The notes below the pieces were generated by a model. The model saw nothing but the letters and a program-made list of their open reading frames with translations. It made no database searches and was not told the origin of the DNA. A stretch of 64,000 bases of DNA from Comamonadaceae bacterium G21597-S1 (GTDB lineage: Bacteria; Pseudomonadota; Gammaproteobacteria; Burkholderiales; Burkholderiaceae_C): assembly GCA_027214345.1 (NCBI GenBank), contig JAPWHR010000014.1:107035-171034 (forward strand), given 5' to 3'. A program made the translations under genes and the position numbers. Below are positions 44,588-53,758 of this stretch, one piece after another (the stretch's first letter is position 1; every line of letters begins with the position of its first letter).

Positions 44588-46469
44588 CACGCCGCACCCC
44601 GACATGATCCTGCACCGCGGGCGCTTCACCACGCTCGACCCGGCCCAGCCCAACGCCAGCGCCGTTGCCATCGCCGGCGGGCGCTTCACGCATGTCGGCA
44701 ACGACCACGACATCATGGCCCTGGCCGGCCCGCGCACCCGCGTCATCGACCTGCGGGGTCGGCGCGTGTTGCCGGGCCTGATCGACAACCATCTGCACCT
44801 CATCCGCGGCGGCCTGAACTTCAACATGGAGCTGCGCTGGGACGGCGTGCGCAGCCTGGCCGACGCGATGGCCATGCTCAGACGCCAGGTCGCGGTCACG
44901 CCGGCGCCGCAATGGGTGCGCGTGGTGGGCGGCTTCACCGAACACCAGTTCGCCGAGAAGCGGTTGCCAACCATCGAAGAGCTCAATGCCACCGCGCCCG
45001 ACACCCCGGTGTTCATCCTGCACCTGTACGACCGCGCCCTGCTCAATGCCGCGGCGCTGCGGGCAGTCGGCTACGACCGCGACACGCCGGCCCCGCCCGG
45101 CGGCGAGATCGTGCGCGACAGCCGTGGCAACCCGACCGGCCTGCTGCTGGCCAAGCCGAACGCCTCGATCCTGTATGCCACGCTGGCCAAGGGGCCGAAG
45201 CTGCCGATCGACTACCAGCTGAACTCGACGCGCCACTTCATGCGCGAACTCAACCGCCTGGGAGTGACCGGCGCCATCGACGCCGGTGGCGGCTTCCAGA
45301 ACTACCCGGACGACTATGCCGTGGTGCAGCAGCTCGCGGATGACGGGCAGCTCACCATCCGCCTGGCCTACAACCTGTTCACGCAAAAGCCCCGGCAGGA
45401 GAAGGAAGATTTCCTGAAATGGACGGCCAGTTCGGCCTACAAGCAAGGTGACGACTACTTCCGCCACAACGGTGCCGGCGAGATGCTGGTGTTCTCGGCC
45501 GCGGACTTCGAGGACTTTCGCGAGCCCCGGCCCGACATGACCGACGCCATGGGGCCGGAGCTGGAGGAAGTGGTGCGCATCCTGGTGCAGAACCGCTGGC
45601 CCTGGCGGCTGCACGCCACCTATGACGAGACCATCAGCCGCGCGCTGGACGTGTTCGAGCGGGTGAACCAGGATACGCCGCTGGACGGCCTGCACTGGTT
45701 CTTCGACCATGCCGAGACCATCTCCGAACCATCGATCGACCGTATCGCGGCGCTCGGCGGCGGCATTGCCGTGCAGCACCGCATGGCTTACCAGGGCGAA
45801 TATTTCGTCGAACGTTACGGGCCGGGTGCGGCCGAGGCCACGCCACCGGTCAAACGCATGCTGGACAAGGGCGTGCATGTCTCGGCCGGCACCGATGCGA
45901 CACGGGTTGCCTCGTACAACCCCTGGGTGTCCCTGTCCTGGCTGATCACCGGCAAGACCGTCGGCGGCATGCAGCTGTATCCGCAGCGGAACTGCCTGGA
46001 CCGCGAGACCGCGCTGCGCATGTGGACCGAGAACGTCACCTGGTTCTCGAACGAGGAAGGCAAGAAGGGCCGTATCGCGGTCGGCCAACTGGCCGACCTG
46101 GTGGTCCCCGACCGCGATTTCTTCGCCTGCGCCGAATCCGAGATCGCCGACACGACGGCGCTGCTGACGGTGGTCGGCGGCAAAGTGGTCTATGGCGCGG
46201 CCGACTTCAAGGCCCATGACGACACTCCGCCGCCGCCTCCGATGCCCGACTGGTCGCCGGTACGGACCTTCGGCGGTTACGGCCGCTGGGCCGACACGGA
46301 AGGCGCGCCCCTGCAGGCGACCTTGCGCCAGCATGCGGCGGCCTGCGGCTGCGCCAACGGCTGCAACATCCACGGCCATGCCCATGCCAACGCATGGACC
46401 CGCACGCTGCCGATCTCGGACCTCAAGGGATTCTGGGGCGCACTGGGCTGCGCCTGCTGGGCAGTGTGA
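44580..46469 (+). CDS. YtcJ-like amidohydrolase with Cys/His-rich C-terminal tail
   Basis: 629 aa. The metal-dependent hydrolase core has GLIDNHLHLIRGG (HxH ligands, about residue 75), His in RLHATYDETIS, His in FFDHAETISE and Asp in SAGTDATRV. The last 50 residues, after the normal end of the fold, carry a dense set CGCANGCNIHGHAHAN and later GCACWAV, which looks like an extra metal site. The natural substrate is unknown; relatives act on amides, ureas or enol ethers. The start at 44580 overlaps xapX. Confidence 0.8.
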   Translation: MADTPHPDMILHRGRFTTLDPAQPNASAVAIAGGRFTHVGNDHDIMALAGPRTRVIDLRGRRVLPGLIDNHLHLIRGGLNFNMELRWDGVRSLADAMAMLRRQVAVTPAPQWVRVVGGFTEHQFAEKRLPTIEELNATAPDTPVFILHLYDRALLNAAALRAVGYDRDTPAPPGGEIVRDSRGNPTGLLLAKPNASILYATLAKGPKLPIDYQLNSTRHFMRELNRLGVTGAIDAGGGFQNYPDDYAVVQQLADDGQLTIRLAYNLFTQKPRQEKEDFLKWTASSAYKQGDDYFRHNGAGEMLVFSAADFEDFREPRPDMTDAMGPELEEVVRILVQNRWPWRLHATYDETISRALDVFERVNQDTPLDGLHWFFDHAETISEPSIDRIAALGGGIAVQHRMAYQGEYFVERYGPGAAEATPPVKRMLDKGVHVSAGTDATRVASYNPWVSLSWLITGKTVGGMQLYPQRNCLDRETALRMWTENVTWFSNEEGKKGRIAVGQLADLVVPDRDFFACAESEIADTTALLTVVGGKVVYGAADFKAHDDTPPPPPMPDWSPVRTFGGYGRWADTEGAPLQATLRQHAAACGCANGCNIHGHAHANAWTRTLPISDLKGFWGALGCACWAV

Positions 46470-46972
46470 TGGCACGCACTTTGCTGCGCGCGCCGGGCCG
46501 GGCGGCCGATCCCGGCCCAACCGAACGCGGCAACCGCGAACTGCCGACGGGCGAACGGCTCCCGGCAGCGCGCTGCCTGAATCGATGCGCGACACAGGCC
46601 ATGCATGCCCTTGGTCTGCTGCTGCTGTGCAGCGCATACCTCCAGGGCGGCTACCACAAGCTGCGCGATTTCAATGGCGCCATCGCCGAAATGCAGCACT
46701 TCGGCCTGGAGCCGGCTGCGCCGATGGCGGCGGCCGTGATCGTGCTGGAGCTCGGCGCTGCAGGGATGGTCCTGGGCGGCTGGCACCGATGGCTCGGCGC
46801 CATGGCGCTGGCTGCTTTCACCCTGTTGGCAAGCTTCGTCGCCAACCGGTTCTGGGCGGTCGAGCCCGCCGCCCGCTTCATGGTCGAGAACGCATTCTTC
46901 GAACACCTGGGACTGGCGGGCGGCCTGTTGCTCGTCGCCTGGCACGACCTGCGCGAGCGCCATGGCCGCTGA
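46469..46972 (+). CDS. DoxX-like membrane protein
   Basis: 167 aa. A polar 45-residue N terminus is followed by four predicted helices with the DoxX-type GYHKLRDFNGAIAEM, VLELGAAGMVLGGW and a closing GLAGGLLLVAWHDL. DoxX proteins are often linked to oxidative or quinone redox processes. The start overlaps the amidohydrolase stop (TGATG), and its own 3' end overlaps the MFS gene by 11 bp. Confidence 0.75.
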   Translation: MARTLLRAPGRAADPGPTERGNRELPTGERLPAARCLNRCATQAMHALGLLLLCSAYLQGGYHKLRDFNGAIAEMQHFGLEPAAPMAAAVIVLELGAAGMVLGGWHRWLGAMALAAFTLLASFVANRFWAVEPAARFMVENAFFEHLGLAGGLLLVAWHDLRERHGR

Positions 46973-48569
46973 CGCCCCCGCCCCGACGGACCCTGCCGAG
47001 GGCGCCTTCACGCCGCTGCGCGAGAAGGTGTTCGCGGTGCTGTGGATCGCCACCGTGCTGGGCAACGTCGGCAGCTTCATGCGCGACATCGCCAGCGCGT
47101 GGATCGTCACCGAACTGACGACCAATCCGGCGGCCGTGGCCGCGGTGCAGGCGGCGGCGACCCTGCCCGTCTTCCTGTTCGCCATTCCGGCCGGCGTGTT
47201 GTCGGACATCCTGGACCGGCGCCGCTTCCTGATCGCCGTGCAAGGCGCGCTGGCCTGCGTGAGTGCGATGCTGCTGGCGCTCGCGCATACCGGTACCCTG
47301 TCGGTGGCCAGCCTGGTCGCACTGACCTTCGCCGGCGGTGTCGGTGCAGCATTGATGGGACCGACCTGGCAGTCCATCGTGCCCGAACTGGTGCCGCGCC
47401 GGCAACTCAAGGCCGCCGTCGGGCTGAACTCGCTGGGCGTCAACATTGCACGTGCCATCGGGCCGGCGCTGGGCGGCCTGCTGCTGGCCGCGTTCGGCGC
47501 GGCGTTCACCTATGGCGTGGACCTGATCAGCTACGCCTGCGTAATCACGGCGCTGTGGTGGTGGCGCGGCCCGGCTGCCGCGCAGAACGACTTGTCCGAG
47601 CACTTTCTCGGCGCCTTTCGCGCCGGCCTGCGTTATGCCCGGGCCAGCCGCGAACTGCATGTAGTGCTGGCGCGCGCCGTCGGCTACTTCCTGTTCGCCA
47701 GCGCCATGTGGGCCTTGATGCCGCTGGTGGTGCGCCAGTTGCTTGGCGGCTCGGCCGGCTTCTACGGCCTGATGCTGGGAGCGGTCGGCGTCGGCGCGAT
47801 CGGCGGCGCGCTGGCGCTGCCGCGGCTGCGCCAGCGCCTGAGCGCCGATGGTCTGATGGGTCAGTCGACCGCCGTCACCGCCGCCGTGATGCTGATGATG
47901 GTGGCGCAGCCGCCGCAGGCCGCGGCACTGCTGCTCGCCCTGGTACTGGGCGGCGGATGGATCGTCGCGCTCACAACCTTGAGCAGCGTCGTGCAGGCCA
48001 TCCTGCCGAACTGGGTGCGCGGGCGCGCACTGGCGGTCTATCTGACCGTGTTCAACGGCGCGATGGCCGCCGGCAGCCTGGGCTGGGGCCTGGTGGCACG
48101 CGGCATCGGCCTGCCGATGACACTGGCGGCCAGTGCCGCCAGCATGCTGGCCGTGGCGTTGTGGATGCGTCGCCTGCCGCTGCCCACGGGCGAGGCCGAC
48201 CTCGACGCGGCCAACCATTGGCCCGAACCGGCGGCGGTCGCGCCCGGCTCGCACGACCGCGGACCGGTGCTGGTCCAGGTCAGCTACCGCATCCGCCCGG
48301 TCGACCGGCCGGCCTTCCTGAAGGCACTGCTCCCGGTGGCGCTGGCACGCCGACGCGATGGCGCCTATGCCTGGGGCGTCTGCGAACACACTGACGACCC
48401 GGAACAGATCATCGAATGGTTCTTCGTCGAATCATGGGCCGAACACCTGCGCCAGCACCGCCGGGTGTCGCACCGCGACGCCGACCAGCAGCAGGAACTG
48501 CTGCGATGGCACAGCGGCCCGGAACGCCCGCTGGTTCGGCACTTCCTCGCCTTGCATCCGCCGGGGTGA
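46962..48569 (+). CDS. MFS exporter (transmembrane secretion effector family) with C-terminal ABM-like domain
   Basis: 535 aa. About 400 residues form a 12-helix MFS transporter of the EntS/MFS_3 type (IASAWIVTELTTNPAAVAAVQ, AIPAGVLSDILDRRRFL). The C-terminal 110 residues are soluble and resemble the dimeric alpha-beta barrel seen in this family (VQVSYRIRPVDRPAF to the end). It is the last gene of the hydrolase operon, so it probably exports a product or toxic intermediate. Convergent with a DUF3297 gene 4 bp away. Confidence 0.83.
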   Translation: MAADAPAPTDPAEGAFTPLREKVFAVLWIATVLGNVGSFMRDIASAWIVTELTTNPAAVAAVQAAATLPVFLFAIPAGVLSDILDRRRFLIAVQGALACVSAMLLALAHTGTLSVASLVALTFAGGVGAALMGPTWQSIVPELVPRRQLKAAVGLNSLGVNIARAIGPALGGLLLAAFGAAFTYGVDLISYACVITALWWWRGPAAAQNDLSEHFLGAFRAGLRYARASRELHVVLARAVGYFLFASAMWALMPLVVRQLLGGSAGFYGLMLGAVGVGAIGGALALPRLRQRLSADGLMGQSTAVTAAVMLMMVAQPPQAAALLLALVLGGGWIVALTTLSSVVQAILPNWVRGRALAVYLTVFNGAMAAGSLGWGLVARGIGLPMTLAASAASMLAVALWMRRLPLPTGEADLDAANHWPEPAAVAPGSHDRGPVLVQVSYRIRPVDRPAFLKALLPVALARRRDGAYAWGVCEHTDDPEQIIEWFFVESWAEHLRQHRRVSHRDADQQQELLRWHSGPERPLVRHFLALHPPG

Positions 48570-48573
48570 ACCC

Positions 48574-48828
48574 CTACTTGTAGAAAGCCTCCACCGTCCC
48601 CTTGATCTTGATCAGCAGCGGGTTGCCCTTGCGGTCCAGCGTCTTGCCGGCTGGCACCTTGATCCAGCCTTCGCTGACGCAGTACTCGCTGACATCGAAG
48701 CGCTCCTTGCCGTTGAGGCGGATGCCGACATCGTGTTCGAACACGGCGGCGACATGGTGCGGGCTGCGCGGGTCGATCGACAGGTGATCGGGCAGGTCCG
48801 GGCGGGTGGTGTTTTCGGGTTCGGTCAT
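48574..48828 (-). CDS. DUF3297 family protein
   Basis: 84 aa, complete. The whole protein matches this small family: LPDHLSIDPRSPHHVAAVFE, GIRLNGKERFDVSEYCVSEG and GNPLLIKIKGTVEAFYK. Function unknown; no signal peptide or membrane segment. Its stop lies 4 bp from the MFS stop (tail to tail). Probably a housekeeping gene. Confidence 0.85.
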   Translation of the reverse strand: MTEPENTTRPDLPDHLSIDPRSPHHVAAVFEHDVGIRLNGKERFDVSEYCVSEGWIKVPAGKTLDRKGNPLLIKIKGTVEAFYK

Positions 48829-48881
48829 GCAGCCGATTTTCCCTCAACACCGGCGCGACCCGTGCCGCGCGGCGCACCGGG

Positions 48882-49649
48882 TCACTGCAGACCCACCTCC
48901 CACAGCCGCTGCGCCAGCGGCAAGGTGCGGCGCAGGCTCTCGAGCCGGCTGCCCATGTCGGGATGGCTCGAGAGCATCGACTGCTGCGGCAGGTCGCGCG
49001 CCGAGGCCTGTTCGAGGAAGCGCAATTGCGCGTGCGGCGGATACCCGGCCAGCGCCGCCAGTTGCAGGCCGAGCTCGTCCGCCTCGCGCTCGACCTGGTG
49101 GAACACCAGTTGCATCGCGTCGGACATCGCGAAATAGTTGAACTCGATCTCGGTGTAGACGTCGCGCGGCGTGCGTTGCGCGCGCGACGGAATCAGGGCC
49201 AGCATCGAGGTCAGGCCCTGGCGTTCGTGTTGCAGCAGCACATGCGAAGCCTCGTGCGCGAGCACGAACGCCAGTTCGGCCGGACCGAGCACCAGGCGGT
49301 CGATGAAGGACTCCGACACCACGATGGTGCCGTCGGGAAACGACAAGGCGTTGATCTGCGGGTCGCGCACCACCACCAGCTGCATGTCCACCTGCCGGCC
49401 GGTGCGCTGGGCCGCGATCACCGGATGCAGGGCGCGCCACACGCCGGCCACCCGGGCGCAATGCGTCTCGCAACCGAGCCGCCCGGACCGCCGCAATTGC
49501 GCGAGCAGCGCACGCTTGGCGGGCTCGGCATGGGCGATCACCTCGGTTTCGGTGAATGCCAGGCCCAGGCTGGGTTCGACGATGTTGATCACGCGCGCCT
49601 GCCCGGTGGCGGTGGCCAGCAGCAGGACGACAAGAATCAGTATGGGCAT
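48882..49649 (-). CDS. exported M48-family metalloprotease
   Basis: 255 aa with a short hydrophobic signal (MPILILVVLLLATATG). The zinc motif HEASH is in FVLAHEASHVLLQHE, with the third ligand Glu in EREADELGLQLAA. SFPDGTIVVSESFIDRL precedes the active site as usual for M48. Probably a periplasmic protease for quality control; the two Cys of GCETHCARV may form a disulfide. The start ATG at 49649 places the signal at the N terminus. Confidence 0.82.
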   Translation of the reverse strand: MPILILVVLLLATATGQARVINIVEPSLGLAFTETEVIAHAEPAKRALLAQLRRSGRLGCETHCARVAGVWRALHPVIAAQRTGRQVDMQLVVVRDPQINALSFPDGTIVVSESFIDRLVLGPAELAFVLAHEASHVLLQHERQGLTSMLALIPSRAQRTPRDVYTEIEFNYFAMSDAMQLVFHQVEREADELGLQLAALAGYPPHAQLRFLEQASARDLPQQSMLSSHPDMGSRLESLRRTLPLAQRLWEVGLQ

Positions 49650-49764
49650 GGTGGCGGGCCGGACACCGGGTCCCGGCCCGGACCAGCTTAGCGCGAAGCG
49701 GGGGGCTTGCCAAGCCGCACGACCCATCGCGCGCTGCCGCGACGGCGCGCTCCCGCAGGGTCGA

Positions 49765-50343
49765 TCAGAACCCCAGGCCGGCGCCGGCACCCAGCAGCGT
49801 CGCGACGCCCAGCGCGGCAAACACGGCTGCGGCAATGCCATGGACCAGTTTCATCGGGATCCGGCCGGCCAACCGGTCGCCGACGAACACGGCCGGGACG
49901 TCGGCGATCAACATGCCCAGCGTCGTGCCCACGATCACCAGGATGGGTTGCGCGTAATGCGCCGCCATCGCGATGGTGGCCACCTGGGTCTTGTCGCCCA
50001 TCTCGGCCAGGAAGAAGGTGATGAAAGTCGCGCCAAACACGCCCAGGCGGCTGGCGATACGGGTTTCCTCGTCCTCGATCCGATCCGGGACCAGGGTCCA
50101 GGCCGCCATCGCGATGAAGGACAGGCCCAGGATCCAGCGCAGCCAACGCGGGTCGAGGGCAGTGGTGATCCAGGCGCCCAGTGCCCCGGCCAGGCCGTGG
50201 TTGATGACCGTCGCACACAGGATGCCGGCAATGATGGGCAGCGGCTTCTTGAACCGCGCCGCCAGGATGAAGGCCAGCAATTGGGTCTTGTCGCCGATTT
50301 CGGCGAGCGCGACCACGCCAGTGGAGACGATCAGGGCTTGCAT
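49765..50343 (-). CDS. GDT1/TMEM165 (UPF0016) cation transporter, likely Mn exporter
   Basis: 192 aa, six membrane helices in two repeats, each with the signature E-x-G-D-K-T: VALAEIGDKTQLLAF and FFLAEMGDKTQVATI. Bacterial members export Mn2+ (or Ca2+). I searched the leader for a yybP-ykoY Mn riboswitch and do not recognise one, although a short GCGCAG/CTGCGC hairpin lies upstream. The start ATG at 50343 begins at the first helix. Confidence 0.85.
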   Translation of the reverse strand: MQALIVSTGVVALAEIGDKTQLLAFILAARFKKPLPIIAGILCATVINHGLAGALGAWITTALDPRWLRWILGLSFIAMAAWTLVPDRIEDEETRIASRLGVFGATFITFFLAEMGDKTQVATIAMAAHYAQPILVIVGTTLGMLIADVPAVFVGDRLAGRIPMKLVHGIAAAVFAALGVATLLGAGAGLGF

Positions 50344-50484
50344 GGATTGTTAGGGTTGTGCAGCGTCAGGGTCGCTGCGGCTGCGCAGACCTGCGCCAAG
50401 AGGCAGGCGAACGGAGGCGAGATGATAACGCCCCTCGCATGCTCGGCCGTTGCAACTTCTTCGCGCGAATCCGATCCTTCCATC

Positions 50485-50865
50485 ATGGACCGACACGACC
50501 TGCGCACACCCCTGCTCGCCATTGCCCTGGTGCTGGCGGGTGCCGGCGCTGCGGGCGCGGAGCCGGCACAGGCGGCCGACGCGCCGCCCGCCGCGGCGGC
50601 CAGTGCACCGTCGCGGGCGGGCTCGCCACGCCCCTACCAGGCACCGATCGTGGTTCCGTCGGCGGCCGGGCAAATCCGCGTGCCGACCCTGCCCGCACCG
50701 ACCATCACCGTCCGCCCGGTGCCTCCGCCCACGTTCACCGGCCGCTGCGACAGTGCCGGCTGCTGGAACTCGGACGGCACGCGTGCCAATGCCATCGGCG
50801 GCGCGCTGGTGCGGCCCGACGGGCGTGTTTGCCAGGACGTGGGGGGTGTCTTGCAGTGCCCATGA
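50485..50865 (+). CDS. small exported protein with Cys-containing C-terminal domain
   Basis: 126 aa, not a named family. A signal peptide (LLAIALVLAGAGAAGAEPA) is followed by an Ala/Pro-rich spacer. A C-terminal segment has four Cys (GRCDSAGCWNSDGTR, VRPDGRVCQDVGGVLQC), probably two disulfides in the periplasm. The weak upstream site leaves the start slightly uncertain. It is divergent from the GDT1-like gene. Confidence 0.6.
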   Translation: MDRHDLRTPLLAIALVLAGAGAAGAEPAQAADAPPAAAASAPSRAGSPRPYQAPIVVPSAAGQIRVPTLPAPTITVRPVPPPTFTGRCDSAGCWNSDGTRANAIGGALVRPDGRVCQDVGGVLQCP

Positions 50866-50900
50866 TCGCCGGCCCGCGGACCTGACGAAGATGCCGACAT

Positions 50901-51926
50901 TCACTCCCCGTGCAGGTACAGCACATAGGTGTTGAGCAGGTAGACCGCGAGCAGGCCCAGACTGACCCAGCCCACGGCGCGCAACACCCGCGAGCGGGGC
51001 CGGAAAAAAAGGCCGATCATCGCCAATCCGGTCATGACGATCGCCGATCCAGCGGTGACCGCGTGCACCGGCGAGCCATCGGCCAGCAACGAGCCTTGCC
51101 GGTAGAACAGGTCGTCGACCGCAATGATGGCCACGTTGAACAGGTTGCTGCCCAGCAGGTTGCCGATCGCCATGTCGAGCGCGCCGATGCGCAGCGCTGA
51201 CAGCGTCACCGCCAGTTCGGGCAGCGTGGTCACGAAGGCGACGAACATGCTGCCGACGAAGCTGCGGCTCCAGCCCATCGCATCGGCCAATTGCACCGCC
51301 GCGAACGGCAGCCCTATGCCAGCGGCGGTCACCACCGCGGCAGCCAGCGTGAAACGGGTCGCGGCCTGGCGCAAGCTGGGCAGGTCGGCCGGCGGCGGCT
51401 CGGTGGCCGCCACCCTGTGGTCACGTTCGTAGTGGAACACGGTGCGCATCGCCACCAGGTAGAGCACGAACACCATCGGTGTGGCCAGGCTGAATCCCAG
51501 GTTGGCCAAAAAGGCCGGCAGCGGATTGCCGCCGACCGCGCCCATGTGGCTGACCAGCATGCTCACCATCATGAAGCCGAGCATCACGACACCGAACGCG
51601 GCCGCCAGCACATGTCCCTGGCTGGCGCGGTACCACAGCGATTCGCGGCGCGACAGGAAGTCCACCACGACCAGGAAAAACAGGTTCAGCATGCAACTGC
51701 CCAGCGCATTGCCCAGCGCCAGGTTGGGCGCCGCGGCGATGGTGACGCTGCTGACACCGGTGACCAGCTCGGGCAACGAGGTGGCGGTGGCAAGCAGCGC
51801 CATGCCGATCCAGCCGCCGGACAACCCGGTGCGGCGCGCGATGACATCGCCGTGGCGCGACAACTGGTAACCGGCCAGGCCGATCAGCACCGCGCAGGCG
51901 AGGAACTGCAGCCAGATCAGGACCAT
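50901..51926 (-). CDS. CaCA-family cation/Ca2+ exchanger
   Basis: 341 aa, about ten helices. Both alpha repeats of the Na+/Ca2+ exchanger family are recognisable: ATATSLPELVTGVSSV with ALGNALGSCMLNLFF, and FVTTLPELAVTLSAL with AIGNLLGSNLFNVAI. It exchanges Ca2+ (or another cation) for Na+ or H+. The neighbouring GDT1-type transporter gives the area a cation-homeostasis theme, though the two are in separate units. Confidence 0.85.
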   Translation of the reverse strand: MVLIWLQFLACAVLIGLAGYQLSRHGDVIARRTGLSGGWIGMALLATATSLPELVTGVSSVTIAAAPNLALGNALGSCMLNLFFLVVVDFLSRRESLWYRASQGHVLAAAFGVVMLGFMMVSMLVSHMGAVGGNPLPAFLANLGFSLATPMVFVLYLVAMRTVFHYERDHRVAATEPPPADLPSLRQAATRFTLAAAVVTAAGIGLPFAAVQLADAMGWSRSFVGSMFVAFVTTLPELAVTLSALRIGALDMAIGNLLGSNLFNVAIIAVDDLFYRQGSLLADGSPVHAVTAGSAIVMTGLAMIGLFFRPRSRVLRAVGWVSLGLLAVYLLNTYVLYLHGE

Positions 51927-51969
51927 GGCGCGCCCGGGCCGGCTGCCTCACGCAGGTGTGCGGACTGCG

Positions 51970-52695
51970 TCATCGATCGACCCACCGGCCCGCCGCCCGT
52001 GGTGGCGGCCGCACCTGCCGCCATAAGGCCACGAGACACACCAGCAGCGCGGCCGATGGCATCAGCCACCAGTCGGGCGCGCCCAGCACCCAGGACGTGG
52101 TGCCAGTCACCACGCACCACGACAGGGGCAGGATCGAGAGCCCTGCACCGGTGCGGCGCGGATGGCGCAGGCCGTGGCCGTCGCGCGCCACCAGCAGCAG
52201 CAACGCCAGCGCGGCCAGCATGGTGGGATCGGGCGCCAGGGCGAACCACTCGGCCTGTGCCAGCGGCCGCGCCCACAGCAACGCCAGCGCCGGGTACAGC
52301 AGCAGCGCCAGGGCCAGCAACGCGACGGCCAGGCCGGTCGGCCCGTCGGAGTGCGCCAGCACGAGATCGCGGCGCAGCAGCGCCAGGCCGAGCAGCAACA
52401 GCCCCTCGATGCCGAACGCGACCGCGTAATACGGCGCCGCCAGGTTGATCGATGCGTGTGGTCCGCCATGGAAGGCCCAGGCCACGAACAGCAGGCTCGC
52501 GCCGACCAGCACCAGCGCCAGGCGCAAGGCGGCGGCATGCCGGCGGTGGATCGCCCAGAGCAGGCCGGCGCCCAGCGTCGCCGCGACGACCTGCACGGGC
52601 CACCATGCGCGGTGGTGCAGCTCGAGCATGCGGTACCACACCCGCGGCGAGTACATCAGGAAGTCGTCCAGGCGGTAGCTCGACCATTCGCCCAT
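51970..52695 (-). CDS. DUF6064-like membrane protein
   Basis: 241 aa, six to seven predicted helices. The N terminus EWSSYRLDDFLMYSPRVWYRM and a following hydrophobic pattern match my recollection of the DUF6064 family; function unknown. The ATG at 52695 begins the conserved N terminus. It is 16 bp downstream of the aldo/keto reductase gene, same strand, so probably co-transcribed. Confidence 0.7.
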   Translation of the reverse strand: MGEWSSYRLDDFLMYSPRVWYRMLELHHRAWWPVQVVAATLGAGLLWAIHRRHAAALRLALVLVGASLLFVAWAFHGGPHASINLAAPYYAVAFGIEGLLLLGLALLRRDLVLAHSDGPTGLAVALLALALLLYPALALLWARPLAQAEWFALAPDPTMLAALALLLLVARDGHGLRHPRRTGAGLSILPLSWCVVTGTTSWVLGAPDWWLMPSAALLVCLVALWRQVRPPPRAAGRWVDR

Positions 52696-52711
52696 CGCCC
52701 GGCCCCGGTGG

Positions 52712-53635
52712 TCACAACGCGGCCACGGCGGCGGCCATGCGCGCGCGTTGCGCCGCATCGGGCAACCGTCCGCGTGCCGCGGCCATGTTTTCGCGCACAT
52801 GGTCGACCCGGCTGGTGGCCGGAATCGCGCAGGTCACGGCCGGATGCGAGACGATGTACTTGAGCAGGAACTCGGGCCAGTTCGCGCAGCCGACCTCGCC
52901 CGCCCAGGCCGGCAGCCGCTCGCGCTGCACCGCGCGGATCAGCGCGCCTTCGCGGAACGGCCGGTTGGCAATGACGGCGATGCCCCGCTCGCGCGCCAGC
53001 GGCAGGATGCGCTGTTCCACGTCGCGCTCGACGATGTTGTAGCTGACCTGAACAAAGTCCAGCGGGTGTTCGCGCATGATCCGCTCGACCTCGCGATGGC
53101 GCCGGCCATGCGAGGTGGTGATGCCGACGAAACGCAGCCGGCCCGCGCGCTTGAGCGCGAACAGCAGCGGCAACTGCGTCTGCCAGGCCAGCAGGTTGTG
53201 CACCTGCAGCAGGTCGAATTGCCGGACACCCCAGTGCCGGAGCGAGGCCTCGATCTGCGCCGGACCGTCGCCGGAGGTCCAGACCTTGTCGGTGGAGAAC
53301 ACCTGCCGGTGCGCATCCAGGGCCTGCAAGCCCGCCCCGATGACCGGCTGCGACGAACCGTACATCGGCGACGAATCGATCATGCGCCCGCCAGCCTCGA
53401 AGAAATGGCGCATGACCTCGGCGCAGGACGCGCGCGCCCGCGCGTCGTCGCCGACGTTGAACGTGATCCAGCTGCCCAGGCCGATCACCGGCAGCGACAC
53501 GCCGCTGGCGCCGACCGGTTTGTGCAGCAGGTCCGCGGCCGGACCGGTTGCCGCGGCGACGCCACCGCCGGCAGCGCTGCCCAGCATGCCCGCGGCGAGA
53601 CCGATCCATTGGCGGCGATGCAGCTTTTCCATCAT
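52712..53635 (-). CDS. exported aldo/keto reductase
   Basis: 307 aa. The N terminus carries twin Arg (LHRRQWIGLAAGMLGSA), a Tat-like signal, unusual for a normally cytoplasmic NADPH enzyme. The AKR body follows: VIGLGSWITFNVGD, Asp/Tyr in RMIDSSPMYGSSQ, Lys in VFSTDKVWTSG, His in LLQVHNLLAWQ, and the cofactor region CAIPATSRVDHV. A folded, cofactor-loaded export by Tat is plausible. Substrate unknown. Confidence 0.8.
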   Translation of the reverse strand: MMEKLHRRQWIGLAAGMLGSAAGGGVAAATGPAADLLHKPVGASGVSLPVIGLGSWITFNVGDDARARASCAEVMRHFFEAGGRMIDSSPMYGSSQPVIGAGLQALDAHRQVFSTDKVWTSGDGPAQIEASLRHWGVRQFDLLQVHNLLAWQTQLPLLFALKRAGRLRFVGITTSHGRRHREVERIMREHPLDFVQVSYNIVERDVEQRILPLARERGIAVIANRPFREGALIRAVQRERLPAWAGEVGCANWPEFLLKYIVSHPAVTCAIPATSRVDHVRENMAAARGRLPDAAQRARMAAAVAAL

Positions 53636-53758
53636 GGTGTGTTCACTTATACATGGGAGTGCGCAATCTGCAAACGGCCTCGGGAAATATCGCCCTGCCG
53701 CGCGCGCACCGGTGTATTTACCGCCGAACCGGACCTGGCCGGCGGGCGAGCCCGCGCC

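Noticed and set aside
50344..50484. yybP-ykoY manganese riboswitch before the GDT1-like gene
   Set aside because: I looked for its conserved core in the leader and could not find it; only a short GCGCAG/CTGCGC hairpin is present. An RNA family search would settle it.
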